A stretch of DNA of 64,000 nucleotides from Pollenia angustigena. Its lineage: Eukaryota; Arthropoda; Insecta; Diptera; Polleniidae. The translations under genes and the position numbers were made by a program. The notes below the pieces were generated by a model. The model searched no databases. It was given only the letters and a program-made list of their open reading frames with translations, and was not told the DNA's origin. Location: the NCBI GenBank assembly GCA_930367215.1, contig OV884057.1:203349621-203413620 (forward strand), in the 5' to 3' direction. Below are positions 1-9,876 of the stretch, one piece after another; the first letter of the stretch is position 1, and each line of letters starts with the position of its first letter.

Positions 1-762
1 CCGTTAACGATTTTGGGTTTCTCAATATACCGACAAAAACATTGTTTTTTAAAATTTGATTAATTGCTTGTGATGGGTTTGCAAGAATTGCAGAGAGTTT
101 CTCTTTTATTACATTTGCTCTTATGATGTCTGAGTTAGGTGATGATGTTGTGTTTGCTGTTGTTTTTTCAGAGGTACTATTGGTACCTTGATTTTTGGCA
201 GTAATTGCCGAAAAGGAAGATAATGAAATGTTGTTTTTGTTTTGTTCTCTATGAATTGTTATTGCTTCACGCATTGAGCACTTACGTTTTGTCTTAATTG
301 TTAAAATCTCTTTTTGTTGTATATATTTGATGCATTTATTGGAAGAGGATGGGTGTTCCTCTGTACAGTTTGCACAAAATGTTCTAGATCATTTAGTTTT
401 GTCATGGGGAGGGAGGTTGCAGTTTACACATGCTTCGGTAACTTGACAACGATTTTTTGTATGTCCCAAGAGTTGGCATTTTTTGCATCTCATAGGGTTA
501 GGTATATACTCGCGTACTTTCACCTTATACCATGAAATGTCGATAGATTCAGGAAGATTGTATAAATCGAAAGTTAATAGGACAACGACCGATGGAGAGC
601 TTTGACCGTTTATTTGTTTTACGTATTTATAAACGTCCACAACTCCTTGGGAGCTGAGTTCGTTTATGATTTCCTTCTCAGGGATGTTGTTAAGGCATGG
701 AGCAAAAACGGTCCCCTTAATATAATTAAGATGTTCATGTAGTGTACATGTAATTTTACATA
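1..762 (-). pseudogene. LINE ORF1, C-terminal part with zinc knuckles
   Basis: Continuation of the ORF1 frame beyond the mariner. It contains a clear CCHC knuckle (CKKCQLLGHTKNRC), then CVNC...HDKTK followed by an in-frame TGA at about 391-393, then CANC...SSSNKC. The TGA sits exactly where the last Cys of the second knuckle is expected, so it is a nonsense change and not the natural end: the same frame stays open to base 1. The region after the knuckles is Ser/Thr/Asn-rich. Known role of the family: RNA binding and RNP formation in LINE retrotransposition. Confidence 0.65.
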
Positions 763-764
763 TA

Positions 765-1676
765 AAGGGTGGTTAAATTTCAAGGGCCGATGTTGATTTT
801 GAATAAAACACAAACTATTTAGGAAATTATTGTAATTTTATTTTATTATGATATATTGGTATTACTCAATTATGTATGGAACAAAATATCGGCCAAATGG
901 GCGCCGCGACCACGGCGGCACACCTCCATCCGATGATCCAAATTGACCCTGAGGCATAATGGAGGTTCTATGCCGTTAATGTGCCGAATTATCTCATCCT
1001 TTAGCTCTTGAATTGTTGCTGGCTTATCGACGTACACCTTTTCTTTCAAATAACCCCAAAGAAAAAAGTCCAACGGTGTCAAATCACATGATATTGGCGG
1101 CCAATTGACATCGCCATTACGTGAGATAACACGGCCATTGAATTTGTTGCGCAAAAGAGCCATTGTTTCGTTAGCTGTGTGGCAAGTGGCACCGTCCTGC
1201 TGAAACCACATATCGTCCACATCAATATTTTCCAATTCGGGCCATAAAAAGTTCGTTATCATCTCACGATAGCGAACACCATTCACAGTAACTGCCTGAC
1301 CGGCCTCATTTTGGAAAAAATACGGCCCGATGATGCCGCCAGCCCATAAACCGCACCAAACAGTCACTCTTTGTGGGTGCATTGGTTTTTCGACAATCAC
1401 TCTTGGATTCTCATTCGCCCAAATGCGGCAATTCTGTTTATTGACGAATCCACTGAGGTGAAAATGTGCCTCATCACTGAAGATGATTTTCTTCGAAAAT
1501 TGATCATCCACTGTTGCCATTTCTTGCCACCATTCTGCCCATTCACGACGTTTGGAATGGTCAAGAGGCAAATTGAGTAAGTCTGAAATAGAGAAATGTC
1601 AAATAAAATTCGGAAAAAACTTGGCGTTTAGGTGTGGTTCACATTCAACATCGGCCCTTACAATTTAACCACCCTT
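765..1676 (-). mobile_element. DD41D mariner element, copy 1 (internally deleted)
   Basis: Terminal inverted repeats AAGGGTGGTTAAATTTCA / AAGGGTGGTTAAATTGTA, with the inner match GGGCCGATGTTGA, are flanked by TA on both sides (763-764 and 1677-1678), the hallmark of IS630/Tc1/mariner insertion. At 912 bp it is shorter than an autonomous mariner (about 1.3 kb); the missing part is the N-terminal DNA-binding half of the transposase. It is inserted in the LINE ORF1 frame. Confidence 0.9.
870..1571 (-). pseudogene. DD41D mariner transposase, catalytic half
   Basis: An intact 233-codon frame covers the DDE/D catalytic domain: first Asp in FSDEAHF, second in QQDGATCH, third in the CDLTPLD motif. 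Counting gives 41 residues between the second Asp and the Asp of TPLD, which places it in the DD41D group (rosa/Visitor-type mariners described from fruit flies). The frame begins at PLDHSKRREW with no plausible ATG, and only about 70 bp separate it from the terminal repeat, so the helix-turn-helix N-terminus has been deleted. Three Asp residues remain in place, but without the DNA-binding region it should be non-autonomous. Confidence 0.85.
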
Positions 1677-1678
1677 TA

Positions 1679-2019
1679 CCAAGTAATTCTTTAGATTCTA
1701 GGAATTTTTTAGCTGTTAATTTGTCTTTTACCAATAGAAGCAGCTTACCATCCCTGAGCTGGGAGATAGAGATAATTTCTTTGCTTATAAGATTCAGAGC
1801 TCTATGAATTGCAAAACATGAGAATTGGGACAAAGGCTTTTCATTATCAGCAGCGGCAACAACAATGTACCTGGGGTTGGCAGACTTATTTTGCGTTGGT
1901 AGCAAGGGAAAATCAACAAATGATTCTCCTCTATTGCGTTTTTTCCTTTTACTTTGGGGACTCCGCTCAGCTAAAAGAGCAAACCGGATATCCCCTATAG
2001 GGGGGCGCCCAGGGGACAT
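1679..2019 (-). pseudogene. LINE ORF1, N-terminal part
   Basis: The reading frame begins MSPGRPPIGDIRF and runs about 113 codons to the TA at which the mariner element entered. The stretch PRYIVVAAADNEKPL followed by SQFSCFAIHRAL looks like the start of the folded RNA-binding region seen upstream of zinc knuckles in Jockey/I ORF1 proteins. The first 40 residues are basic and Ser/Pro-rich, as is usual for the disordered N-terminus. It is inactive because the mariner separates it from its C-terminal half. Confidence 0.65.
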
Positions 2020-2034
2020 TTTAACACGCTAAAC

Positions 2035-2172
2035 TACGATCGATCGTTAACGATGTATTGACTAAGCAATGAAGGTATAAAACTAAGCAAAAGAGAATAT
2101 TATTATTTTTTTTTTTTTTTTTTTTTAATTTTCTTTTCTTGTATTTTCTTTTACTAAGTACGCGATGCGCGA
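2035..2172. other. Spacer with poly-T tract
   Basis: Short non-coding spacer between the LINE 5' end and the first copy of repeat family C. It holds a run of about 20 T, which could be the poly-A tail of a minus-strand retroposon. No gene seen. Confidence 0.4.
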
Positions 2173-3118
2173 ATCCAAATTTTTAAAATTTTTAATTAGG
2201 CTAAACTTCATCAAATTTAATTTTCATTAAATTATTTTTATGAAGAAAGGAATTTTACAACATGAAATTAATTAAAATTTATTGATAATTTTTCATTCTT
2301 GACTGAAGCTGGGCTCGAACCCAGGCGTTTTTACGGACAGGTTACCCTTACATGTTTCGATTGCAACCACTCAATCTCTTCAGAGGGGTTGGCCGTTTAA
2401 CACTCGCAGCCATCGACGACTGCTGACGTCAATAGTCAAACATCAATCCTTAAACCAAATTGTATTTAACCTTTGGTAGATCGAAATTTGCTTTGAATGA
2501 TTGCCCAATAAAAAATTTTATCATTTTGCGAAGCACTAAAGGTACATTTAAAAAAATAAGCGCACAAATATGCGCTACGCAATAAGACATACAGAAATGC
2601 AGTAAAGTAAGTGAAAGAACTCTCAACAACATTTATTAAAAAAAAAAATAACATTTCAAGTGCTACGGCATTCCCTTACCACGAAGCAGGTTTGTAAGGG
2701 AGAATACTAAAAAATAACTGTATCAAAACGTTCAGTGTGTAAAGCTGATCGTTACATCCAACAATTTTTATGTGCGCTGAATAATGCGCTTTATGTGTCA
2801 AAAATGTATTGCTTCAAAGTGGGAACTCGCCATATAAAATTCATGTCTTCCGTAAGCGCAATGGTAAGCGAAACTTTTATATTTCTCCCTTACAAACCTG
2901 CTTCGTTGGAAGCTCCGTTTTTTATTGGGTATCTATTTTAATTTATTTTACATGTTTTTCCTTACTTCTGTTTTTTTGTACTTTTGTCAAGAATTCTTCT
3001 TGAAGTTCAAAGTACATTTTTTGTTTTTAATTTTTTTGTCTTTCTTTTTCTTGTTGACCTTTTTTCAGCACAACTTGAAGGATAAATGCAAACATAGCCT
3101 TATAACTGTAGCCTTATA
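2173..3118. repeat. Dispersed repeat family C, copy 1 (split by a MITE)
   Basis: Sequence from about 2173 to 2500 and from about 2930 to 3118 matches, in the same order, the uninterrupted copy at 11541-12060; here it is split by the MITE at 2504-2929. Read on the minus strand it holds a tRNA-like head: GAGTGGTTGCAATCG resembles the A box of Ser/Leu tRNAs and GGTTCGAGCCC is a good B box. This suggests a tRNA-derived SINE or a composite carrying one (inference). Confidence 0.55.
2504..2929. mobile_element. Palindromic MITE with CCCAATAAAAAA ends
   Basis: Ends CCCAATAAAAAA / TTTTTTATTGGG are inverted. A second inner inverted pair (CGAAGCAGGTTTGTAAGGG near 2681 and its complement near 2886) is perfect. 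The element interrupts family C, as the intact copy near 11875 shows. No coding capacity; target duplication not clear. Confidence 0.6.
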
Positions 3119-3160
3119 AAAAATAATTTAAGTTTTCCTGCACAAGTACAAACATTCAGT

Positions 3161-3237
3161 CGATAGTAATATCGATATATCTATAGTGAAATCTGAACTA
3201 TCGATAAATATCGATAGTAGAACATATCGATAGTATC
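3161..3237. promoter_or_regulatory. Cluster of TATCGATA (DREF/BEAF-32-type) motifs
   Basis: Four TATCGATA octamers plus a further CGATA lie within about 75 bp. TATCGATA is the known DREF element of flies, and clustered CGATA is the BEAF-32 boundary-protein motif. Whether these are bound is unknown; no gene start is apparent next to them, and related palindromic MITEs in this window also carry CGATATCG, so a TE origin is possible. Confidence 0.4.
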
Positions 3238-3345
3238 GCAGCACTAGTTAATAGGGCAATTTTAGTTTTAATCAATGCGTTTTTTTAAATCCAATTTTAG
3301 CTCCAGTAGTTGCTCTTCTTAAAGTTAAGTCTGTGCTCAAATCGT

Positions 3346-3430
3346 TACTCATGCCCTAGTAGGCTAGTTGGAAGTGTGCTTGTCTATCAGAGTGGGGTTT
3401 GCAGGATCGGTTCTCGCCAGAAACTCTTGT
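3346..3430 (+). repeat. SINE-like tRNA-related segment
   Basis: TAGTAGGCTAGTTGG resembles a pol III A box, and GGATCGGTTCTCGCC sits about where a B box would be. The segment is alignable with 7711-7785 (shared phrases CTAG-TGG, GTCTATCAG, CGCCAGA). It cannot fold as a proper tRNA acceptor stem, so it is called a SINE-type relic. Confidence 0.4.
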
Positions 3431-4705
3431 CAGTTTCACTACAACGGGCTGAAGGTATACGTTACTTTTGCTCGGTTAATTATGTTTGTAACTCTTATGG
3501 CCGTATTCTCATTAGGCGATTATCTTTTTTCCCAACGCAAAACTGCACGTTAAAGGAATTTGGTTACCTAAAAGTCTCGAAATCGTTAACGGACAGTTTA
3601 TTTTTTTTAACAAATTTATGTCGCCATTAAGTAACAGCCAGTTTGTCGATACATTGAGAAAATGGCCATTAGGCTGGGTTTTGTGAGATCTCGGTTAAAC
3701 TAGGTTAAGTTAATCTGAAAACAAATTTGTGCCGCCATTGCCAAGTCTGTATGCAAAAATTTGACGGAACAAGTTATTTTTGCTTAAAATGTTAGTCTTT
3801 AATAAAAATAAAAAAAAACAAATTTCGCCCGAAAATTCGTGTTTTGGACTACGTTAAACTAAGTTTAAGCTTAATCCAGGTCTCAAAAATGCGGCCTTAG
3901 TAAAACAAAATGGTTATGGAAAAAAACAAAATTCAATTAGTTTATATGGTTATGGCGTTACGGCAAGTGACCTATAATCAAATACAGTGTTGATCATACA
4001 TACTTATGTAGACATAGTAATTATTATAGCAATCAGATGAATAATCCGTCATTGATTTTCAAAAAGTTTATATGAACTAAACAACCTAAAAACTGATAAA
4101 CTGAAAAAAACTAGCCATAAAAATAATCAAAAACTTTTAATAACCTGTACCACAATTTATTATATCCTCTTATCCAAATATAAAAATATAACTTTTATGA
4201 GTTCTTAGCTAAAAAAAAAAACGTTTTTAAATTAAAACTGCAGCAAATATTTTTTTTCTTTTGTAAAATATGACGTAATATGAGTAGGTTTAGGGAGAAT
4301 AATCTACTCGTGCATATAAATAAAAAAAAAACTCATTATTATATACAGTTCAATTTATCAATATTATTTCTCTCTTTTTTGTTTGTTTTTTTTTGAGCAG
4401 TCATAAAAAACTCTAAAGCATAACGATGCCACAGTTCAAAAGTTTAAGGTCAACTAAATCATTTTTGCAAATAAAAATGTGGTTGGGTTTGTTATTTGAT
4501 TTAGATAAACTAATTTATTTAAATATGGGTCTTCTTATATAATTTGTTGAAGTTTTTTTTTAAACTAAAAATTAAAACTTAATATTTTTGAAACTGATTC
4601 TAAATTGTTCAATTCACAAGCTACGTCGTATGGCTTATTAACGTTTAAAAAATACGATTTTTGTTTATGCATATGTGAACAGACACATTTGTTGTATTGT
4701 ATTGC
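3431..4705. other. AT-rich stretch without recognisable genes
   Basis: Short open frames only; long A and T runs. A weak inverted relation between about 3500 (GGCCGTATTCTC) and 3895 (GCGGCC) suggests another decayed MITE, not firm enough to delimit. Confidence 0.4.
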
Positions 4706-5583
4706 TAAAGCCTAGTTTTAACTATTATACTTTGTAATATTAAATGTCAAAAAACCAAGTAATATGTAAAAGTGTGATAGTGTGAATGCATTACGAAAAA
4801 AAGTTTACGTTCCATACGACTTTACTGTGTTTTAAAAATTTTCTAACCCTGCGGCCACACGTTCAAGTTGTTCTTGATAGTCTTTTACATATACAGGGGT
4901 GTGCTGGAAATCGCAAACGCAAAACGCAAGAATTTTAAAAGTCGTTTTTTAGTAAGATTTCTGTAATAAAAGAATTTTATGACAAATATTATACAAACAT
5001 TTTTCTATTAAACAGAATTTTATAAAAAAAATTATAAAAATTTGATTAAAAGTGGAATTTAAACAGCCTCCAAATTCTTGCGTTTTGCGTTTGCGATTTC
5101 CAGCACACCCCCCATACTGCTTGTCAAAATGTACATAAATTGAAAGCTGTGACGTAGGCTGCACTCAATTTGTCAATTTACTTCCAAGATGTCAACAACA
5201 ACACAATTTATAAAGACAAACTTGTACTCAGCTGTTAAATTGAAAGTAAAATTGCCAAACAAATGGAAAGGTGAAATTGAAAGCCATCCCGTGGTCAATT
5301 TAAAAAGTGTGAGTATGTTAGTAAAAAAACTGAGTGTATTGCAAATTGAAAGGAATTGAAAGGCAAAACTTGATTGTGTGGCCACCAAGTAAACAATAAT
5401 GCTTTTCATATGATCAGGGTTGCATTTTAACAAAAGCATGTTCATGTGTGATAGTGTGACTACAAACTGTAATGTTAAATTAGGATTTTTGACAGTCGCA
5501 ATAAAACTCATTAGATTTCTTACATTCTTACAAAGTAGTATATAATACGTAAGACTTGTGTGATAGTGTAAAATTCCCTTAAG
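4706..5583 (-). mobile_element. TTAA-type MITE, copy 1 (split)
   Basis: Matches the reverse complement of the MITE at 21677-22036, including GTGTGATAGTGTGA and the GATTTTTGACAGTCGCAA block near the right side. It is interrupted by the palindromic MITE at 4896-5113 and is more diverged than the second copy. Non-coding. Confidence 0.55.
4896..5113. mobile_element. Palindromic MITE with GGGGTGTGCTGG ends
   Basis: GGGGTGTGCTGGAAATCG at the left is matched by its reverse complement at the right, and the match continues for about 40 bp through the CGCAAACGCAAAACGCAAG block. Inserted inside the split TTAA-type MITE. No coding capacity. Confidence 0.75.
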
Positions 5584-5857
5584 TGTCATAAATGGAACAT
5601 GTCAATTCAATGTACGTAGTAAATTCGCTTTGAGCAAATAAATACTATGGGAGTTTCAAATGGTAATGTGTTTATTAGTGTGTACAAAAAAACAAAATTT
5701 TTTTTGTGGCTCAAGTATAGTTTAAAAGCTTATAGGGTGAAGTATTTTTGAGAAATTTTTCTGGAGAGGTTTAAAGGTCGCTCAATTCGAGTTTTTGCAA
5801 AAAATCGGATTTGCCGGTCGTCTTTTGAGTTTTCTTCTTAACTATGTAAAAAACCAG

Positions 5858-6100
5858 GGGCCAAATTACCGCATTCGATATCGAGTAAGCCATCGTATCG
5901 AGTAAACTATTGTATTTTTCTGTATTCGAAAGACACTGACGTATCGAATGAAAACTAGAGAGAAGTAATGACTTTGGTTACACGATATCGAATGCTATCA
6001 TCTCAAATTACGATACATTTCATTTGATATCGAGAGTCATAATACCAAAATCAAAAATTTCGATCAATTTTGCGCGATATCGTATGCGGTAATTAGACCC
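5858..6100. mobile_element. CAG-target palindromic MITE, copy 1 (intact)
   Basis: Near-complete palindrome of 243 bp: ends GGGCCAAATTACCGCAT / GGGTCTAATTACCGCAT, rich in CGATATCGA. Flanked by the direct trinucleotide CAG (5855-5857 and 6101-6103). The same family at 9877-11484 has the same flank, and a different element at 60805-61111 does too. Provides the empty-site reference for the hAT insertion in copy 2. Confidence 0.8.
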
Positions 6101-6567
6101 CAGGATTATCTTCACTTTTAAGGAAATAATTTAGAAGAAAAATGTCCAAGCTTTATTTTTGTGTGCAGAAACTATAAGTTTTTCCAATGAATTTGCTCAT
6201 CCCAAAAATACCATGAACATTTTAAACATTTAAAAAAGATTTCTTCAAATTCACCAAACAAATCCAATTTATCCAAGCCTGGTAGAAATACACTATGCAA
6301 AATATATACAAATCAAGCGTATACAAAAGTGTGGTATTTGTTGTATGAAAATTAACAACAACAAAGAGACAACATTGTATTATTATACGATTGTACCTCT
6401 TTCAGACCTGACGCCAAACCACTGGAATTTTTTTCACAAGTTTTGGAATGTATGATCTCTATATCGTATTAAAATAAAATCATGGTTTAGGTTTTACCAT
6501 TTTTATATCCTTCAAGGATTTTCGGGACACGCACAATTGATGCATCTCGTTAAAAATTTTAGCTAAT

Positions 6568-7047
6568 ACCATGTTCACACGGACAGCAATATTCGTGTTT
6601 CGCTTTCTTATTCCTGTTTCGCGCCCCAAACATGATTGAAACGACTTGGTTCCCCATACAAAATTTTGTGAGCGAAACAGGTCGTTTCATTTTGAAACAG
6701 GCTGCAAAACAGGAAAAATGTACTATCATCTCCAATTTTGATAACATTTATCGTTAGTTTATCTGAACTAGCTCTCAAAAAAAATCAAAACAAAGAAAAA
6801 AACAAAATAAAAATTGATGTTTAATAAAATAAAGTGATAATTATAACATAATAATATCAATAAAAGTGTTAAATAATATATGTTTAAGTTTTATTTACTT
6901 TTTTTTATCTTTTTTAAAAAAATCACACTAACAACACAAAAAAAAATTTCAAAATGAAACAAGAATGAATCGTATGAACAGCATGTTTGGCAAACTAGTT
7001 TCAAAGAGCGAAACGAGTGGTTTATAACGTCGTATGAACATAGCATA
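6568..7047. mobile_element. MITE with ACCATGTTCACACGG / GTATGAACATAGC ends
   Basis: Left CATGTTCACACGGACAGC and right GTCGTATGAACATAGC are imperfect inverted partners; GTGTTTCGC near the left is matched by GCGAAAC near the right. Interior is AT-rich, without coding potential. Target duplication not resolved. Confidence 0.5.
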
Positions 7048-7710
7048 AAACGCATTTTTATTGCATTTAATGACCTCAATTTGTTTGAAACATTAAATTT
7101 GTAAATTTTTTAGTTAAAAAATGCACACTGAAAGAAAAATGCTTCATATATTTAATGAATCATTTTAATAAAAAAGTTTTCCTTGGGTAAATGAAAATTT
7201 TCATTGTCTAAATGGAATTTCATAGGTTTGATGAAGTATTTTCGTTAAAATCGCTTCATTAGATTTCGTAATTACGTTAAAAATTTTCATTGGATATATG
7301 AAAACTTAAGTTTGTCCAAGTAAAACAAAAAATTTTAATTGGGAACACAAAAAAACAATAAACAAACATAACTATATTCATAACTTAATACAAAATTATA
7401 GTTTCATTAAAAAAATGTTTAATTGTTATTTAAAAAATGTAAGATTTAATAATTTCATACATCTAATGTTACATGTATGCCATTAAATTTATGAAATCAA
7501 AAAATTTTTTTATAAAAGCAACATATTTCAATAATTGCCTTCATAAATTTAAATTTTCATTATGACAATAAAAATGTCATTATAGTAATGAAACAAAAAC
7601 TTTCAATCCACTTTCAATCAACGTTGTTATTGTTATTATGGACAATTTAATCTCATATTTTCGCCCTTATTTGAGAAAAAAACATAGTTTTTTTATACAA
7701 AAACTACACT

Positions 7711-7785
7711 GCCCCGGTAGACTAGCTGGTAGTGAGCTAGTCTATCAGCACCGAGGTTGCATGTTCGAATCCCGCCAGAGACAGA
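7711..7785 (+). repeat. tRNA-like SINE head
   Basis: TAGACTAGCTGGTAG (A-box-like) and GTTCGAATCCC (near-perfect B box) are about 35 bp apart, as in tRNAs, followed by an A-rich AAAATAAAATAA tail. The flanking arms do not pair as an acceptor stem, so it is best read as a tRNA-derived retroposon head. Confidence 0.5.
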
Positions 7786-7815
7786 AAAAAAAATAAAATA
7801 AAGTAAAATAAAATA

Positions 7816-7969
7816 ACTGCCTGTTTGTAGAACGCGAGCGCAAAAGCAAAAGTGACTCGTTCAACTTACATTTAAAACAAAAACAAAATTTCAAAATTTG
7901 TTTTTGTTTTAAAATTTAAATGTAAGTTAAGCGAGTCACTTTTGTGCTCGCGTTCTACAAACAGGCAGT
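7816..7969. repeat. Near-perfect 154-bp hairpin
   Basis: ACTGCCTGTTTGTAGAACG at the left is exactly complementary to the right end, and the arms stay paired through GTGACTCG and AACTTACATTTAAA to a short AT-rich centre. A shorter related palindrome sits at about 22436-22500. Likely a small foldback element. Confidence 0.7.
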
Positions 7970-8213
7970 AAGAAAAAAGAAAACAAAAATAATTAAAAAA
8001 AAATATAAAAAAAAAAAAAAAAAAATTTTACTTTATTGAAAGTATTCATCCAATGAATAATATTCATGGATCTAATGTAATGTTTCATTAAGTCCTTTTA
8101 ATGAAACAGGTTTCATTGATCCAACCAAGCGCTGCATAGGTTCCTTTATAATGCAATTTTTCATGGGATTAATGTCAAAATTCGTTAGTATTGCGAAGAA
8201 AATTCTTTCAGTG

Positions 8214-8906
8214 TACACTTCAATATTTGTTTACCATTTGCACTTTTATAATTGAAAACACAATTGAAAACAATCTGAAATGTGACGCAAGGATTTCGCA
8301 ATAACTCCAGTAACCTTAAAGCGAACAGCGGAATAATGTGAGAAACAAACAAAAAGAACAAACAGCGCAATCGATACATGCGGGTCTATTTGACATTAAT
8401 CAAATAAAAGCGAAAATATTGAGCCAGAAGCCCACCCTCACAATCGATGCATCACGGTCTGAAAGGGACCAACAAATACGACGAAAATACTAGTGAATTG
8501 AACAAATGTTTTATTAGTTTTTATATAGTTTTAAAGCAAATTTCTTACATTAGTAAACCCCCTCCCCTATTTCTCTGCTGCCTCGCGACCAGCTACACTT
8601 GTTTTTGAAAATAATTGACTTGTTCTTGTGTTATAAATTGTAGACAACAATTTTTTTTTTTTTTTTTTTTTTTTTTGTAATTATTTATTTTTAATTACAA
8701 TTTTATATCACTATTAATTAATTATACAAACGTGACAATAACACGTTTCATATGAGTACAAGTATGTATTTACACATAAAGTGGGAATAATACAAGTGAT
8801 AGCTTTTCAGATTTAAAAGACACATCATTTTATACAAACACTTAGAAATTTGTTAAATCGAAAATATGCAGTATGTCTATGTATCAACATTGAAGGTTTT
8901 TCGTAA
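8214..8906. other. Non-coding stretch with poly-T tract
   Basis: No convincing frame. A T run of about 28 at 8649-8676 could be a retroposon tail or simple repeat. Confidence 0.4.
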
Positions 8907-8908
8907 TA

Positions 8909-9720
8909 AAGGGTGGTCCAAATATAATGCACGATGTTAATTGTGAGTCACACCATAACGTAAAGTTTTTTTCTCAACTTAATTTGACATTTCTTTGTTG
9001 CAGTGTTTGAAAAATTTAACCATGAACATGTACACAATTGAGCAGCTCGTTAAGTTTGTTGTGTCGTGCACTTCGTGATTTTTTTGGATTATGCTAATCG
9101 ACCAAATGATTCCAAAATTCGGAGAATTGTGCATAAATTTCAGCACCTGGGTACCTGTAGGAAATGTGAAAATAAAGAGTGACTGTTTGGTGCGGCTTGT
9201 AAGCTGGCGGCGTCATCGGGCCGTACTTCTTCGAAAATGAGGTCGGCTAAGCAGTTACCGTGAATAGTGTTTGCTATCGCGAGATGATAACGAACTTCTT
9301 GTGGTCAGAAATTGAGGATATGGTCATAGAAGATATGTGGTTCCAACAGGATGGTGCCACTTGCCACACAGCTAACGAATGGCCATGTTATCTCCCGTCG
9401 TGGCAATGTTAATTGGCCGTCATCATGTAAATTGACACCGTTGGACTTCTTTCTTTGGGGTTATTTAAAAGAAAAAGTATACTCTATAAGCCAAAAACAA
9501 TTAAAGAGCTAAAGAATGACATAATTCGGCACATTAACGACATCGAACCTCATTTATTTCTCAGAGTCATTGAAAATATGAATTATCGGGTAGAGGTATT
9601 CCATCGAAGCACATAATTGTCATATATCCGTCTAAAATTTTAACAAATATTAAGATAATTCTCTGAAAACTTTTTGTTTTATTTACAATTAACATCGTGC
9701 GTTTTGGTTAAACCACCCTC
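8909..9720 (+). mobile_element. DD41D mariner element, copy 2 (decayed)
   Basis: AAGGGTGGTCCAAATATAA at the left and the inverse of TTTAACCACCCTC at the right, with CACGATGTTAATTGT shared, flanked by TA (8907-8908 and 9721-9722). An ATG at about 9021 opens a recognisable N-terminus (MNMYTIEQLVK), then several shifts and deletions. Recognisable pieces include ATCGGGCCGTACTTC, CAACAGGATGGTGCC (QQDGA) and TTGACACCGTTGGAC (LTPLD). Not translatable as one frame. Confidence 0.8.
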
Positions 9721-9876
9721 TATTAACTAGTAGAAAACTTATTTTTTTCGTTATTAAATTACAACAATGTACTGGCGGCTATTAATTTTAAAAGACATAC
9801 AGTTAAGGATATAACTATTCGTACATCGCATATATTCTTAAAACGATAAGAAAAATTAAAAAAAAATTTTATTCAG

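Larger units (their letters stand above)
1..2034 (-). mobile_element. I/Jockey-like LINE, ORF1 region, running off the window
   Basis: A non-LTR retrotransposon lies on the minus strand with its 5' side near 2019-2034; it continues past base 1, so its ORF2 is outside the window. The coding frame starts at an ATG at 2019 and is interrupted by a mariner insertion at 765-1676 flanked by TA. The frame on both sides is the same once the mariner is set aside. The Cys-His motifs are typical of the nucleic-acid-binding ORF1 (gag-like) protein of I/Jockey-type LINEs. Exact clade is not determined. A poly-T run (about 2107-2126) lies just outside the 5' end. Confidence 0.75.
7126..8213. mobile_element. 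CACTGAAAG-ended non-autonomous element
   Basis: Ends CACTGAAAGAA / TTCTTTCAGTG are a perfect 11-bp inverted pair. The interior carries many short ATGAA / TTCAT repeats and no coding frame. Flanks TGCA / TACA could be a diverged 4-bp duplication. A CACTG end recalls CMC (CACTA/Chapaev) transposons, but this is only an inference. It contains the SINE-like segment at 7711 and the hairpin at 7816. Confidence 0.55.

Noticed and set aside
5173..5589. 138-codon minus-strand frame
   Set aside because: Covers a TTAA-type MITE copy and its flank; hydrophobic look is due to T-rich sequence.
7711..7785. Functional tRNA gene
   Set aside because: Box B is good, but the 7-bp acceptor stem and anticodon stem do not pair.
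7126..8213. Assignment of the CACTG-ended element to CACTA/Chapaev
   Set aside because: No transposase and no exact target duplication (TGCA versus TACA); kept as unclassified.
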